Positions 37,111 through 44,757 of a DNA stretch of 64,000 nucleotides are shown here, piece by piece. Source of the stretch: JAHEZL01 sp964406465. GTDB taxonomy: Bacteria; Bacteroidota; Bacteroidia; Flavobacteriales_C; GCA-002722245. Both the position numbers and the translations under genes were made by a program. The DNA is taken from NCBI GenBank assembly GCA_964406465.1, contig CAYORT010000016.1:7178-71177 (forward strand), read 5' to 3'. The stretch's first letter is position 1; every line of letters starts with the position of its first letter. The notes beneath the pieces were generated by a model, which saw only the letters and a program-made list of their open reading frames with translations, was not told where the DNA came from and made no database searches.

Positions 37111-38172
37111 CTATTTGGTGCGTCCCATTTCCTCTACAAGAGGCGATAAGTCAATAGAAATTTGTTTTATTTCATCGGCTGATGGACGAACTTTTACGAA
37201 TAAGAATAGTTGGTTTTCAATGATGTCGAAGTTGTCGATATAGCAGTAGTCGGGTGCATTGGCAAAGATAAAATCTCTGTCAAACTCATATGTTTTTCCT
37301 CTTTTCCAATCAACAATGTAAATGTTGTTTTGAATGGCGGGGTAGGGCTGATTTAAAACCACCACAAAATCTTTGTAGGTGCCAACCTGCTGAATACTTT
37401 CCCACTCGAGTTTTTGAATGTTGTTGTACAAACCACCATCACTTACAAAAACCCAGGAATATGAAGTGTCTTTCTTTATGAAAACGCCATGTGCACTTTG
37501 ATAGAGTTTAAAGTTGGCGCTTGAATCTAGCGTTAAAGGATAAATGATGTTGATATCCGATTTATTCATAGATATTGCTCTGGTTTGAAATTTTCCCATG
37601 TAGGTGATGTAGGCAGCAGAAGAAGTGTCTTTAAGTTGCTGACTCTTATAAATTGAGTAAAGCAAAGTGGTGTCTTCTATTTTGATGCGATAATTGTTGG
37701 GCATTTCGGGTTTGACGCTGGTCCAGGTGGGCTCGTATGCACTGCGATAGCTAAAATATTTGCTGTTGGCTTTGGTCTTTGAATTGTAATTGTCGAGAAG
37801 CCAAATCAATGAGTTATCTACTTTTTTGGTAAGGGGAATGTTGAAGATAAGGGTGTCTATTTTAGGCAAGGCTTTTTCACCTTTCTCGGTTCTAAAATAC
37901 ATTGGAATAGGAGTCACTTTTACTATGCCATGTTTTGTCTCTACTCTCTGAAACATAAATTTATACTGAGTTTTAGTGAGTCCGTCGGTATAAATGGCAT
38001 AATCTAACATACCCAAAAAGTAATTTACAATTAGGTCATCATTGGCACCATCTTCATTAAAATCTTTGGTGTAAATTTTAGGTGCAGTTTGGGCAAAAAC
38101 AGATAATGATAAAAACATGGAAATAGCCACTGTGAAGTGTTTGATGTTCAAATTATCATTCGTTTTTTTCAT
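37111..38172 (-). CDS. Secreted protein of unknown function
   Basis: The 353-residue protein has a signal peptide (about 1-28, hydrophobic, ending FAQTA). Early residues contain DFNEDGANDD, an EF-hand-like or FG-GAP-like calcium loop also seen in dockerin or integrin-type proteins. Later strands are beta-rich with no catalytic motif I recognise. It is on the minus strand upstream of the sialidase-fold gene; the 71-base gap allows co-transcription. It has no T9SS sorting domain. Confidence 0.6.
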   Translation of the reverse strand: MKKTNDNLNIKHFTVAISMFLSLSVFAQTAPKIYTKDFNEDGANDDLIVNYFLGMLDYAIYTDGLTKTQYKFMFQRVETKHGIVKVTPIPMYFRTEKGEKALPKIDTLIFNIPLTKKVDNSLIWLLDNYNSKTKANSKYFSYRSAYEPTWTSVKPEMPNNYRIKIEDTTLLYSIYKSQQLKDTSSAAYITYMGKFQTRAISMNKSDINIIYPLTLDSSANFKLYQSAHGVFIKKDTSYSWVFVSDGGLYNNIQKLEWESIQQVGTYKDFVVVLNQPYPAIQNNIYIVDWKRGKTYEFDRDFIFANAPDYCYIDNFDIIENQLFLFVKVRPSADEIKQISIDLSPLVEEMGRTK

Positions 38173-38279
38173 TCCTTCGAATTTAAATAAATTCTAAAAG
38201 CCTTGTAAATAAAGTGAAATATGATTTTCGCAATTCGATGTTGAAAACTTCAATCTTACTTTTTAAACTAACAAAAGCC

Positions 38280-38558
38280 ATGCCTCGTTACAAAATAAAA
38301 ATCACTCACATGGATATTAATGAATATAGAAAGTTAGAAATCAAGGAGAGTTTGTTGGTTTTAAATAGAAAAGGCTTATTGATGGATGAAGTGGTGGTGC
38401 AAGGTATGTTGCGGTTGAAATTGTACAGTTTAGCCAATTATTATGTTCAAGCAGTATTTAATAAACACGACAATACTTTACTGGAAGTAAAACCTTTGAT
38501 GACTCAAGATGATTGGGATCCATATTTGGAAACTAAAAACCTGAAAAATTATTTCTAA
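38280..38558 (+). CDS. Small conserved hypothetical protein
   Basis: I place the start at ATG 38280 (MPRYKIKITHMDINEY), giving 92 residues; the open frame extends 22 residues upstream with no convincing features. The protein is a compact alpha/beta domain with LLVLNRKGLLMDEVVVQGM, no signal peptide and no membrane helix. I do not recognise it. The methyltransferase gene follows after nine bases, suggesting a two-gene unit. Confidence 0.55.
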   Translation: MPRYKIKITHMDINEYRKLEIKESLLVLNRKGLLMDEVVVQGMLRLKLYSLANYYVQAVFNKHDNTLLEVKPLMTQDDWDPYLETKNLKNYF

Positions 38559-38567
38559 CATTGGCAG

Positions 38568-39284
38568 ATGAAATCTGCCACGAAAGTTGATGTTATTGGA
38601 GTTGCTTGCAAGGAGTATGTTGCAAAAGGAAAAGCTCCTGATATTAAAGTGAAAAGTAGCATCAAAGAAGATTCTGTAATTCCCGTTTCATATTTATTTA
38701 GATCATTTGAAGAGATGCCTGAGATTGAGCATGTAGCTCTTGCTGCTTGTAAGGGTAAGGTTTTAGAAATAGGAGCAGGCGTTGGTTCTCACGCCTTAGA
38801 ATTACAAAATAAAAACATAGAAGTTTTGGCTTTAGACAATTCGCAAGGTTGCTATGAAGTGGCGAAGGAGCGAGGTGTAAAGAATTTTATTTGTGAGGAA
38901 TTCAACACAAAAATAGAAGGTCAATTCGATACTATTTTAATGATGATGAATGGTATTGGAGTGTGTGGAACGATAAAAGGCTTGGAAGACTTTTTAGAAA
39001 GGGCGAAGGAGATGCTTACCTCAAACGGACAAATAATCTTCGACTCATGCGATATTTTGTACATGTTTCTAGATGAAGATGGTTCAATGAATTTCGATTT
39101 GAATGGCGCTTATTATGGTGAAGTAGAATATCAAATGAGCTTTAAAAAGAAAGTAGGTAAGCCATTCAAGTGGCTTTTTATTGATGAATATAAGATGAGA
39201 CTCTTAGCCGAAAAACACAACTATTCGTTCGAAATTCTATTTAAAGAAGAAGAGGGAATGTATTTGGCAAAACTTAGTTTGTAA
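38568..39284 (+). CDS. SAM-dependent methyltransferase
   Basis: The 238-residue protein has class I methyltransferase motifs: motif I VLEIGAGVGSHAL near 65-77, then LALDNSQGC (motif II acidic residue), and a MMMNGIGVCG stretch in place of motif IV. Substrate is not deducible. Residues 1-45 are an N-terminal extension with a helical segment. ATG at 38568, nine bases after the small gene upstream. Confidence 0.85.
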   Translation: MKSATKVDVIGVACKEYVAKGKAPDIKVKSSIKEDSVIPVSYLFRSFEEMPEIEHVALAACKGKVLEIGAGVGSHALELQNKNIEVLALDNSQGCYEVAKERGVKNFICEEFNTKIEGQFDTILMMMNGIGVCGTIKGLEDFLERAKEMLTSNGQIIFDSCDILYMFLDEDGSMNFDLNGAYYGEVEYQMSFKKKVGKPFKWLFIDEYKMRLLAEKHNYSFEILFKEEEGMYLAKLSL

Positions 39285-39310
39285 AGAAGTTTATCCTTCT
39301 GTTTCAATTT

Positions 39311-40660
39311 TTATTTTCCTTTCTTCCTCAAGTTTGCGCCTTTATCTCCTTTGGTTCTTGGACCTTTATGTTTGTTCTTTAGTTTTCTTTTCATGCCAGA
39401 ACCAATATTGAATTCTTTTTTGTTTTTCTCGCTCTTTTCGTGAATACCAACGCCGTGTCCTTTAGGTTTGGTTTTTCTATTTCGTTTTACCGGAATTTTA
39501 TCTTGTTCTTCAATGGTTAATCTTCTCGAAATTTTTACTCCCTCTGGCCAATCCATTTCGGGAATCTCATATTTCATTAAGTTTTCAATTTCCTTTTTAT
39601 CATATTCTTCTTTTTCTGTAAAGAAGATAATTGATTTTCCTTTCTGCTCGGCTCTACCAGTTCTTCCTATTCTGTGAATGTAATTTTCGGGGAAAGAAGG
39701 GGTATCGAAATTGATAACGTGCGAAAGTTTATCCAAATCAACACCTCTGGCGATAACGTCGGTGGCAATTAAAATTCGAACATTTCCACCATCAAATTTT
39801 TGAATCATCTCGTTTCTGTAATTCTGGTCTTTATTACCATGAATAACACCAACGCCGCTGTGTTCTTCATTCATTAAGTCGTACAGGTCGTTGGCCATTT
39901 TTTTACTGGTAACGAAAACCAACACCTTATGAAATTCTTCTTTGTTGTTCAGCAAATGTGAAAGTAAATTCACCTTAGTGTAGTAGTTGGGAACGAAGTA
40001 ACTTGTTTGTTCAATATTTTTGAGCGGTTCGCCACTTGCTGCAATTTGAATTTTAATTGGATTGAAAAATATATCTTGAATAAGTGCTTCCACTTCATCG
40101 GTCATTGTAGCTGAAAACATGATGTTTTGACGACGTTCGGGCAATAAGTCAAATATGTTTTGCAATTGCACTCTAAAACCCAAATCGAGCAACACATCAA
40201 TTTCATCCAACACCAGTTTCTGAATGGTTTTAAGCTTTACGGCTCTGCTTACCGCCAAATCAAATAATCGTCCGGGAGTTGCCACCAAAACATCGCACCC
40301 TTTAGCTACCTCAAGCGCTTGGGTGTTGATGTTGGTTCCTCCATACACTCCCAGTGCACGCAGGTTTTTGTATTTACAAATGTCTTTGATATTTTCTACC
40401 AATTGTATAACCAATTCACGAGTGGGGGCGATGATTAATACTCGCGGACTCACTTGTTCTGAGAATTTCAATTCCTGTAAAATAGGAAGGAGGTAGGCCA
40501 ACGATTTTCCTGTTCCGGTTTGGGCTATGCCAATAACATCTCTTCCTGAAAGGATGACTGGATAGGCTTCTTTTTGAATTGGAGTAGGAGTAGTAAAACC
40601 TAGGTCGGCGATAGCATTTGCTATCATTTTCGATAAATTGAAATCTTGAAAAGTGCTCAT
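39311..40660 (-). CDS. DEAD-box-type RNA helicase with DEID motif
   Basis: The 449-residue protein carries Q motif (about 4-29), Walker A AQTGTGKS at 46-53, motif Ia APTRE, motif Ib TPGR, motif III SAT, and motif VI HRIGRTGR. Motif II reads DEID (152-155) rather than DEAD; other positions are normal. The last 60 residues are a basic tail (KRNRKTKPKGHG, MKRKLKNKHKG), likely for RNA contact. The body resembles RhlE-type helicases of ribosome assembly. A second helicase with a standard DEAD motif is at 58128. Confidence 0.92.
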   Translation of the reverse strand: MSTFQDFNLSKMIANAIADLGFTTPTPIQKEAYPVILSGRDVIGIAQTGTGKSLAYLLPILQELKFSEQVSPRVLIIAPTRELVIQLVENIKDICKYKNLRALGVYGGTNINTQALEVAKGCDVLVATPGRLFDLAVSRAVKLKTIQKLVLDEIDVLLDLGFRVQLQNIFDLLPERRQNIMFSATMTDEVEALIQDIFFNPIKIQIAASGEPLKNIEQTSYFVPNYYTKVNLLSHLLNNKEEFHKVLVFVTSKKMANDLYDLMNEEHSGVGVIHGNKDQNYRNEMIQKFDGGNVRILIATDVIARGVDLDKLSHVINFDTPSFPENYIHRIGRTGRAEQKGKSIIFFTEKEEYDKKEIENLMKYEIPEMDWPEGVKISRRLTIEEQDKIPVKRNRKTKPKGHGVGIHEKSEKNKKEFNIGSGMKRKLKNKHKGPRTKGDKGANLRKKGK

Positions 40661-40700
40661 GGTGATAAAATTTGCAGGGTAAAAGTAAGGTTTTTGATTC

Positions 40701-41807
40701 TTACTCCACTACAAGCTTTTGCAGGCCTTTTAAATACTGCTCATCAGCACTCGCCCCCAAACCAATTTTATTGGGCATAATGATTTCTCCTTTGGGTGAA
40801 TACTTGATGCCATCAACCACCACATCATCTTGAAGCATTAGAGGTGAATCGAAATCGTAATGCACAATATTTTTACTGCACAGCGCCAAATGTGCCGATG
40901 CGGTAAAGGCCAAGCGAGATTCTAAGAATCCACCTACTTGCATCTTCATTTGCGCCTGTTCGGCAATGCGAGCAATCTTTAAAGCTTTAAAGATACCCGA
41001 TGATTTACCCAATTTTACATTCAACTGGTGGCAAGCATTGAGGTCGATAAGGCGTTTAGCATCGTTGTGATCGCAGCACGATTCATCGCTCATGATCTCA
41101 ATTTTACTGTTTTTCTTAATTAGGGGCAATTCCATGAAATTCCATCGGGCAATAGGCTCTTCACAATGTTGAATGTTGTATATAGATAATGCATTTAGAA
41201 TTTCTACAGCTTCCTCTGCTTTCCAGCCTTGATTGGCATCAATTCGCAGCGGAATTGTATCGCCAACTGCTTCGCGAATTCTTTTGATGCGCTCTATATC
41301 TTGTTCTTTTGCGCCTCCTAATTTCACTTTAATAAATTGAAAACCATTAAGCACAATCTTTTCTGCATCGGCAGCCATTTTCTCTGGATTGTCGATACTT
41401 ATGGTGTAATCGGTAATGATTTTTTTGTTGTTTTCACCTCCTAAATAAGCATATAAAGGTAGGTTGGCATGTTGTGAGGCTACATCATGAAGGGCAATAT
41501 CGAAGGCACTTTTGATACTTGAATTTCCAAAAATAGTAGCATCCATCACTTGGCTGCATTCTTCAATATTTAAAGGATTTTTGTTTAATAGATTTTGGGC
41601 CAATATTTTACCAACCAGTACGCCCGATTCCATGCTTTCACCGTTGATGCTTTTAAACGGACAGCATTCGCCAAAGCCTGTTAAACCTTCGTTTGTGTTG
41701 ATGCGAACAATAATGTTTTCGGCAAATTCATGCTTGCTAAGAGAAATGATGAAAGGTTCTTTTAATTTGATTGGAGAAGCAAATATTTCAACTTTGGTAA
41801 TATTCAT
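40701..41807 (-). CDS. L-Ala-D/L-Glu epimerase-type enolase
   Basis: Enolase-superfamily member of the muconate-cycloisomerase subgroup. The catalytic set fits the Bacillus dipeptide epimerase pattern: KVK 160-162, D190 in RIDANQGW, E216 in CEEPIA, D241 in MSDES, and K265 in LNVKLG. Length is 368 residues. In peptidoglycan recycling such enzymes epimerise Ala-Glu dipeptides; relatives act on other dipeptides, so the substrate is inferred. The start codon is one base after the stop of the MORN gene upstream, so the two are tightly linked. Confidence 0.85.
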   Translation of the reverse strand: MNITKVEIFASPIKLKEPFIISLSKHEFAENIIVRINTNEGLTGFGECCPFKSINGESMESGVLVGKILAQNLLNKNPLNIEECSQVMDATIFGNSSIKSAFDIALHDVASQHANLPLYAYLGGENNKKIITDYTISIDNPEKMAADAEKIVLNGFQFIKVKLGGAKEQDIERIKRIREAVGDTIPLRIDANQGWKAEEAVEILNALSIYNIQHCEEPIARWNFMELPLIKKNSKIEIMSDESCCDHNDAKRLIDLNACHQLNVKLGKSSGIFKALKIARIAEQAQMKMQVGGFLESRLAFTASAHLALCSKNIVHYDFDSPLMLQDDVVVDGIKYSPKGEIIMPNKIGLGASADEQYLKGLQKLVVE

Positions 41808-41808
41808 T

Positions 41809-43272
41809 TTAGCCTAATATTTTTTTGCCTTTGCGATAAATAGAGGTTTTGCTTTTTCCACTTTCATCAACCGTTTTCCAAAGTCCCTTCTTCAAACCAT
41901 CTTTATATTTTCCTTTGGCTTTCAAGGTTCCATCAGGATAAACCTCAAAATATTTACCTTCTAAATTTGCTTTTTCATTAAAGCCTTCTTGTAGTTTGAT
42001 TCGACCATCTTCATACCATAAATTGTGATCGCCAAAAGGCTTTCCATTGTTATAATATAAATACTCTTTTGGTTGATAATTGTCGTACCATGTTTGATAC
42101 AAACCATTTAAAACTCCGTTGCTGTAATTGATTTCAGAAATTAATTTGTCGTTGGAAGTCCATTCTCGCTGAACTCCATCTAATAAGTCATTGGTATAAT
42201 AAAACTCCGATTTTTTAACTCCGTTATCGTACCATGTAACAACACTGCCTTCTTTACTGTCGTGAATGGTACTATCAACTTGGGGTTCGCTAAAGAAGTA
42301 AACATTTAGGTTACTGTCGAGTTGATCAACATAAAATTCGCTTTGTCTCATGATGATCTCACGCGATAGATTGTTATCGAGCTTTTGATATACATCGCTA
42401 ACATTTTTGATGGTTAGGTTGGAGAGCTGACTACTTCCTACCATTTTTTTTGTGAAGTTGTAGTAGATGGTGTTCCATAAGCCCTCACTGCTTAGTACTT
42501 TTTTATTGTTGTGATGGTAAACAAAGGTGGGTACAAAGTATTCGGCATTTTCGGGGCATTCAGATAAAACTTCATCTTTTTCATTGAATCTTTTATAGGT
42601 GTAGGCACAGGCTTCAGACAGACCTTGACGGCTGATGGTATTTCCTGTTAGCACTAACTTTTGAGTTGTTTCAAAGCCTAAGTCGAGCGATTTTTCTTGA
42701 CTGTAATACTCCATGCTTACATAGGTGTTGAAATTCTTTAAGAATGATTCATCGAGTTTGTAACTCAACTTCACGATACATTCACCAGTTCTTAAAACCT
42801 TCTTTTCGGCAATTTGAATGATACTGTCGTTGATATTCGACTTTGAAAAGAATTGATAATACTGAGTAAAGGCATCATTCTTTTCTTTATTGATGTCATC
42901 GGTACGCGAGTAATATTCATTCATTCCATTAACAACTGTGAATATTTGCATGGATAACATGAAAATGGCTCTGTTGTAGGCTTGTTGTTGTGCCTTTTCT
43001 AGGTCGAGAAAAGGATCCGACACGGCAATGCTGTAAATGGTGTTATTGCTTTTTGAGTTCCATGCATATAACCAATCGGGCAGAGTATCTTCACTAAAAT
43101 ATTGATCGGGAATTTTTTTTAGGGTGCCACTTAGTGGGTCATCAAGATTTTTTTCGAAGTTCCAAATGAGGTCGGGATAAGTTTTTTGCCATTCAATAAA
43201 CTCGTTGGTTTGAGAAGCCAAAGACATTGGTATTATTAGGGAAAGAAGGAGATATGTGCGAAGGAAAGTCAT
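41809..43272 (-). CDS. Secreted MORN/YwqK-type repeat protein
   Basis: The 487-residue protein has a signal peptide ending SLASQ. Residues about 25-330 form a region of unknown fold with an LPP20-like start (AQQQAYNRA). Residues about 335-485 are six or more repeats with GxxxxWYDNG, GxxxxY.NGKPxG and YKDGLKKGLW patterns, like MORN repeats and the YwqK antitoxin-type family. Such repeats often contact phospholipid or protein partners; function is unknown. It is translationally coupled to the epimerase. Confidence 0.8.
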   Translation of the reverse strand: MTFLRTYLLLSLIIPMSLASQTNEFIEWQKTYPDLIWNFEKNLDDPLSGTLKKIPDQYFSEDTLPDWLYAWNSKSNNTIYSIAVSDPFLDLEKAQQQAYNRAIFMLSMQIFTVVNGMNEYYSRTDDINKEKNDAFTQYYQFFSKSNINDSIIQIAEKKVLRTGECIVKLSYKLDESFLKNFNTYVSMEYYSQEKSLDLGFETTQKLVLTGNTISRQGLSEACAYTYKRFNEKDEVLSECPENAEYFVPTFVYHHNNKKVLSSEGLWNTIYYNFTKKMVGSSQLSNLTIKNVSDVYQKLDNNLSREIIMRQSEFYVDQLDSNLNVYFFSEPQVDSTIHDSKEGSVVTWYDNGVKKSEFYYTNDLLDGVQREWTSNDKLISEINYSNGVLNGLYQTWYDNYQPKEYLYYNNGKPFGDHNLWYEDGRIKLQEGFNEKANLEGKYFEVYPDGTLKAKGKYKDGLKKGLWKTVDESGKSKTSIYRKGKKILG

Positions 43273-43398
43273 GCTTCTGTTTTACTTTATTGAGCCAAAA
43301 TACATACCAATTCACAAATATTTTACATTGTGAGTAACTTTTGGGTAACTGGATTGTTTTAGCTTATGTCCAGACAATTAAGGTTAAATGTTAAGTTT

Positions 43399-43432
43399 TG
43401 AAAAGCACTCGTTTCCCGGCGGGTGCTTTTTT
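43399..43432. terminator. Hairpin with poly-T after DUF983 gene
   Basis: The stem AGCACTCG / CGGGTGCT (one G-U pair) has a T run on the plus strand, and TTTT on the minus strand beyond the stop of the DUF983 gene. It probably ends the minus-strand operon. The stronger plus-strand tail has no obvious gene upstream. Confidence 0.6.
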
Positions 43433-43806
43433 TATGCTTTGTCCTTCTCGTAGGCCACAAAAAAGTTGATCCAAATGATTCGAGAGTACCTGTACATAAA
43501 AGGCATTAGCGCCGATAACTCTAGAAGTCCGAATATCAAATAATAGTGTATTGGTAAGTTGGGCATCAATAACAGAAGGGCAACAACAGAAGGCATGGTA
43601 CAAGCAACACCCATTGCATAGCTAATGTACATTGCGCCTAAATAAAAGCCCGGTTCTACATCGTAATGAAAATGGCAATGCGCGCATTCATCAAGCATTT
43701 TTAATCCATCACGTGAATATGGGTTTTTTCCAAGGAAATAGTCGCCTTCATGGCAACGGGGACACTTTATCTTTAGGATGCTGTATGCTTTACTTTCTTT
43801 GTTCAT
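43432..43806 (-). CDS. DUF983 membrane protein
   Basis: The 124-residue protein has a zinc-ribbon-like CPRC (C15, C18) and CAHC (C41, C44), then two membrane helices (about 53-80 and 83-107), the standard layout of DUF983. Such proteins sit in the inner membrane in gene contexts with respiratory or sulfur functions, but have no known activity. The start overlaps the stop of the thioredoxin-like gene upstream by one base, so they are one transcript. Confidence 0.9.
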   Translation of the reverse strand: MNKESKAYSILKIKCPRCHEGDYFLGKNPYSRDGLKMLDECAHCHFHYDVEPGFYLGAMYISYAMGVACTMPSVVALLLLMPNLPIHYYLIFGLLELSALMPFMYRYSRIIWINFFVAYEKDKA

Positions 43807-44378
43807 TATTTATTGTTTGGTAGCTTGGCTATTTCTTCACTGTAGTAGGTTTCCCAAGTTTTCGTTTTGTACACATTATCATTAATGAAATGCAAAGGTA
43901 TCATAAACTCTTCAGCATTAAAATAACCTGCTATAGCTTGAATTTTTGAGTTTGTTCCATCTAAATAAGCAATAGTAGGATAACCAAGTCTCCCATCTAT
44001 AGCGCCATATTTTACTGTGAATTGATGTGGAGCTCTTTTATTGAAAGGTACCCCAAGGTTTACTAGAGTGTCTTTATTGAAAATAATGGTATCTGTTCTT
44101 TCGGCATTGAACTTTACCGGGTAGAAATTCTCATTGATATAAGCAATAACCTTAGGATCTTCAAAGGTAACAGCATCAAGTTGCTTACAGTAACCACACC
44201 AGCTGGTGTACAAATCAATCATTATCTTTTTAGGCTTTTGCTTGTTGAGTTTTTCTGCTTGCTCTATGGTAACCCAGTTTATTTTAGCCTTAGGCTCATC
44301 ACTCTTTTGAGAAGAAAAAGAGAATGAGGAAATAATTGCTGCGGCAAGCGCAAATGAAGTGATAAAAAGTTTTTTCAT
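43806..44378 (-). CDS. Thioredoxin-fold protein, periplasmic
   Basis: The 190-residue protein has a signal peptide (about 1-23) and a thioredoxin fold with the redox motif WCGYC (C61, C64) in LYTSWCGYCKQLD. Residues 65-115 follow the DUF255/thioredoxin_7 pattern (TFEDPKVIAYINENFYPVKFNAE), and YGAIDGRLGYPTIAYLDG carries the cis-proline region. It probably reduces or oxidises disulfides in the envelope. Its stop overlaps the DUF983 start. Confidence 0.88.
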   Translation of the reverse strand: MKKLFITSFALAAAIISSFSFSSQKSDEPKAKINWVTIEQAEKLNKQKPKKIMIDLYTSWCGYCKQLDAVTFEDPKVIAYINENFYPVKFNAERTDTIIFNKDTLVNLGVPFNKRAPHQFTVKYGAIDGRLGYPTIAYLDGTNSKIQAIAGYFNAEEFMIPLHFINDNVYKTKTWETYYSEEIAKLPNNK

Positions 44379-44408
44379 ATCGTGAAAATTGTAAGAGTAA
44401 AATACAAA

Positions 44409-44690
44409 TTATCTTTTGAATATTTTTCTATCAGCAATAAAAGTTCCAAAAGGTATAAGAGAAGCTAAAAGTGCTAAAAAAGTGATTTTGTAATTCCATT
44501 TTTCTTCTCTCGCTACCAACAAAACCCAAATACAGTAAGCAATGAAAAGTACGCCATGTATCATGCCCATGAAGAAATTGGGGTCTTTGATATCATAGAT
44601 GTATTTTAAAGGCATTGTTATGCCAAAAAGCAAAAAGCTTATGCCTTCCATAATTGCCCAAAGTCTTAGTATTTGTAGGTTGTTACTCAT
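44409..44690 (-). CDS. DUF3817 membrane protein
   Basis: The 93-residue protein has three membrane helices (about 8-28, 38-62, 69-88) and the family features EGISFLLF and GMIHGVLFI. DUF3817 proteins are small inner-membrane proteins often next to cytochrome c or thioredoxin-like genes; no activity is known. It lies 30 bases upstream of the thioredoxin-like gene, and the pair with DUF983 may form a membrane redox unit. Confidence 0.88.
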   Translation of the reverse strand: MSNNLQILRLWAIMEGISFLLFGITMPLKYIYDIKDPNFFMGMIHGVLFIAYCIWVLLVAREEKWNYKITFLALLASLIPFGTFIADRKIFKR

Positions 44691-44731
44691 GTGTTAATAT
44701 TATGCGTGTAAAAGTAAGCAAATTAACAACC

Positions 44732-44748
44732 TAAATTTGTTAAATTTG
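44732..44748 (+). promoter_or_regulatory. Two overlapping -7 boxes before dehydrogenase
   Basis: TAAATTTG occurs at 44732-44739 and 44741-44748, both perfect Bacteroidetes -7 boxes nine bases apart. The start would be only about 5-15 bases before the ATG at 44758, so the messenger is nearly leaderless. No clear -33 TTTG is seen. Confidence 0.5.
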
Positions 44749-44757
44749 CGCAAGAAT

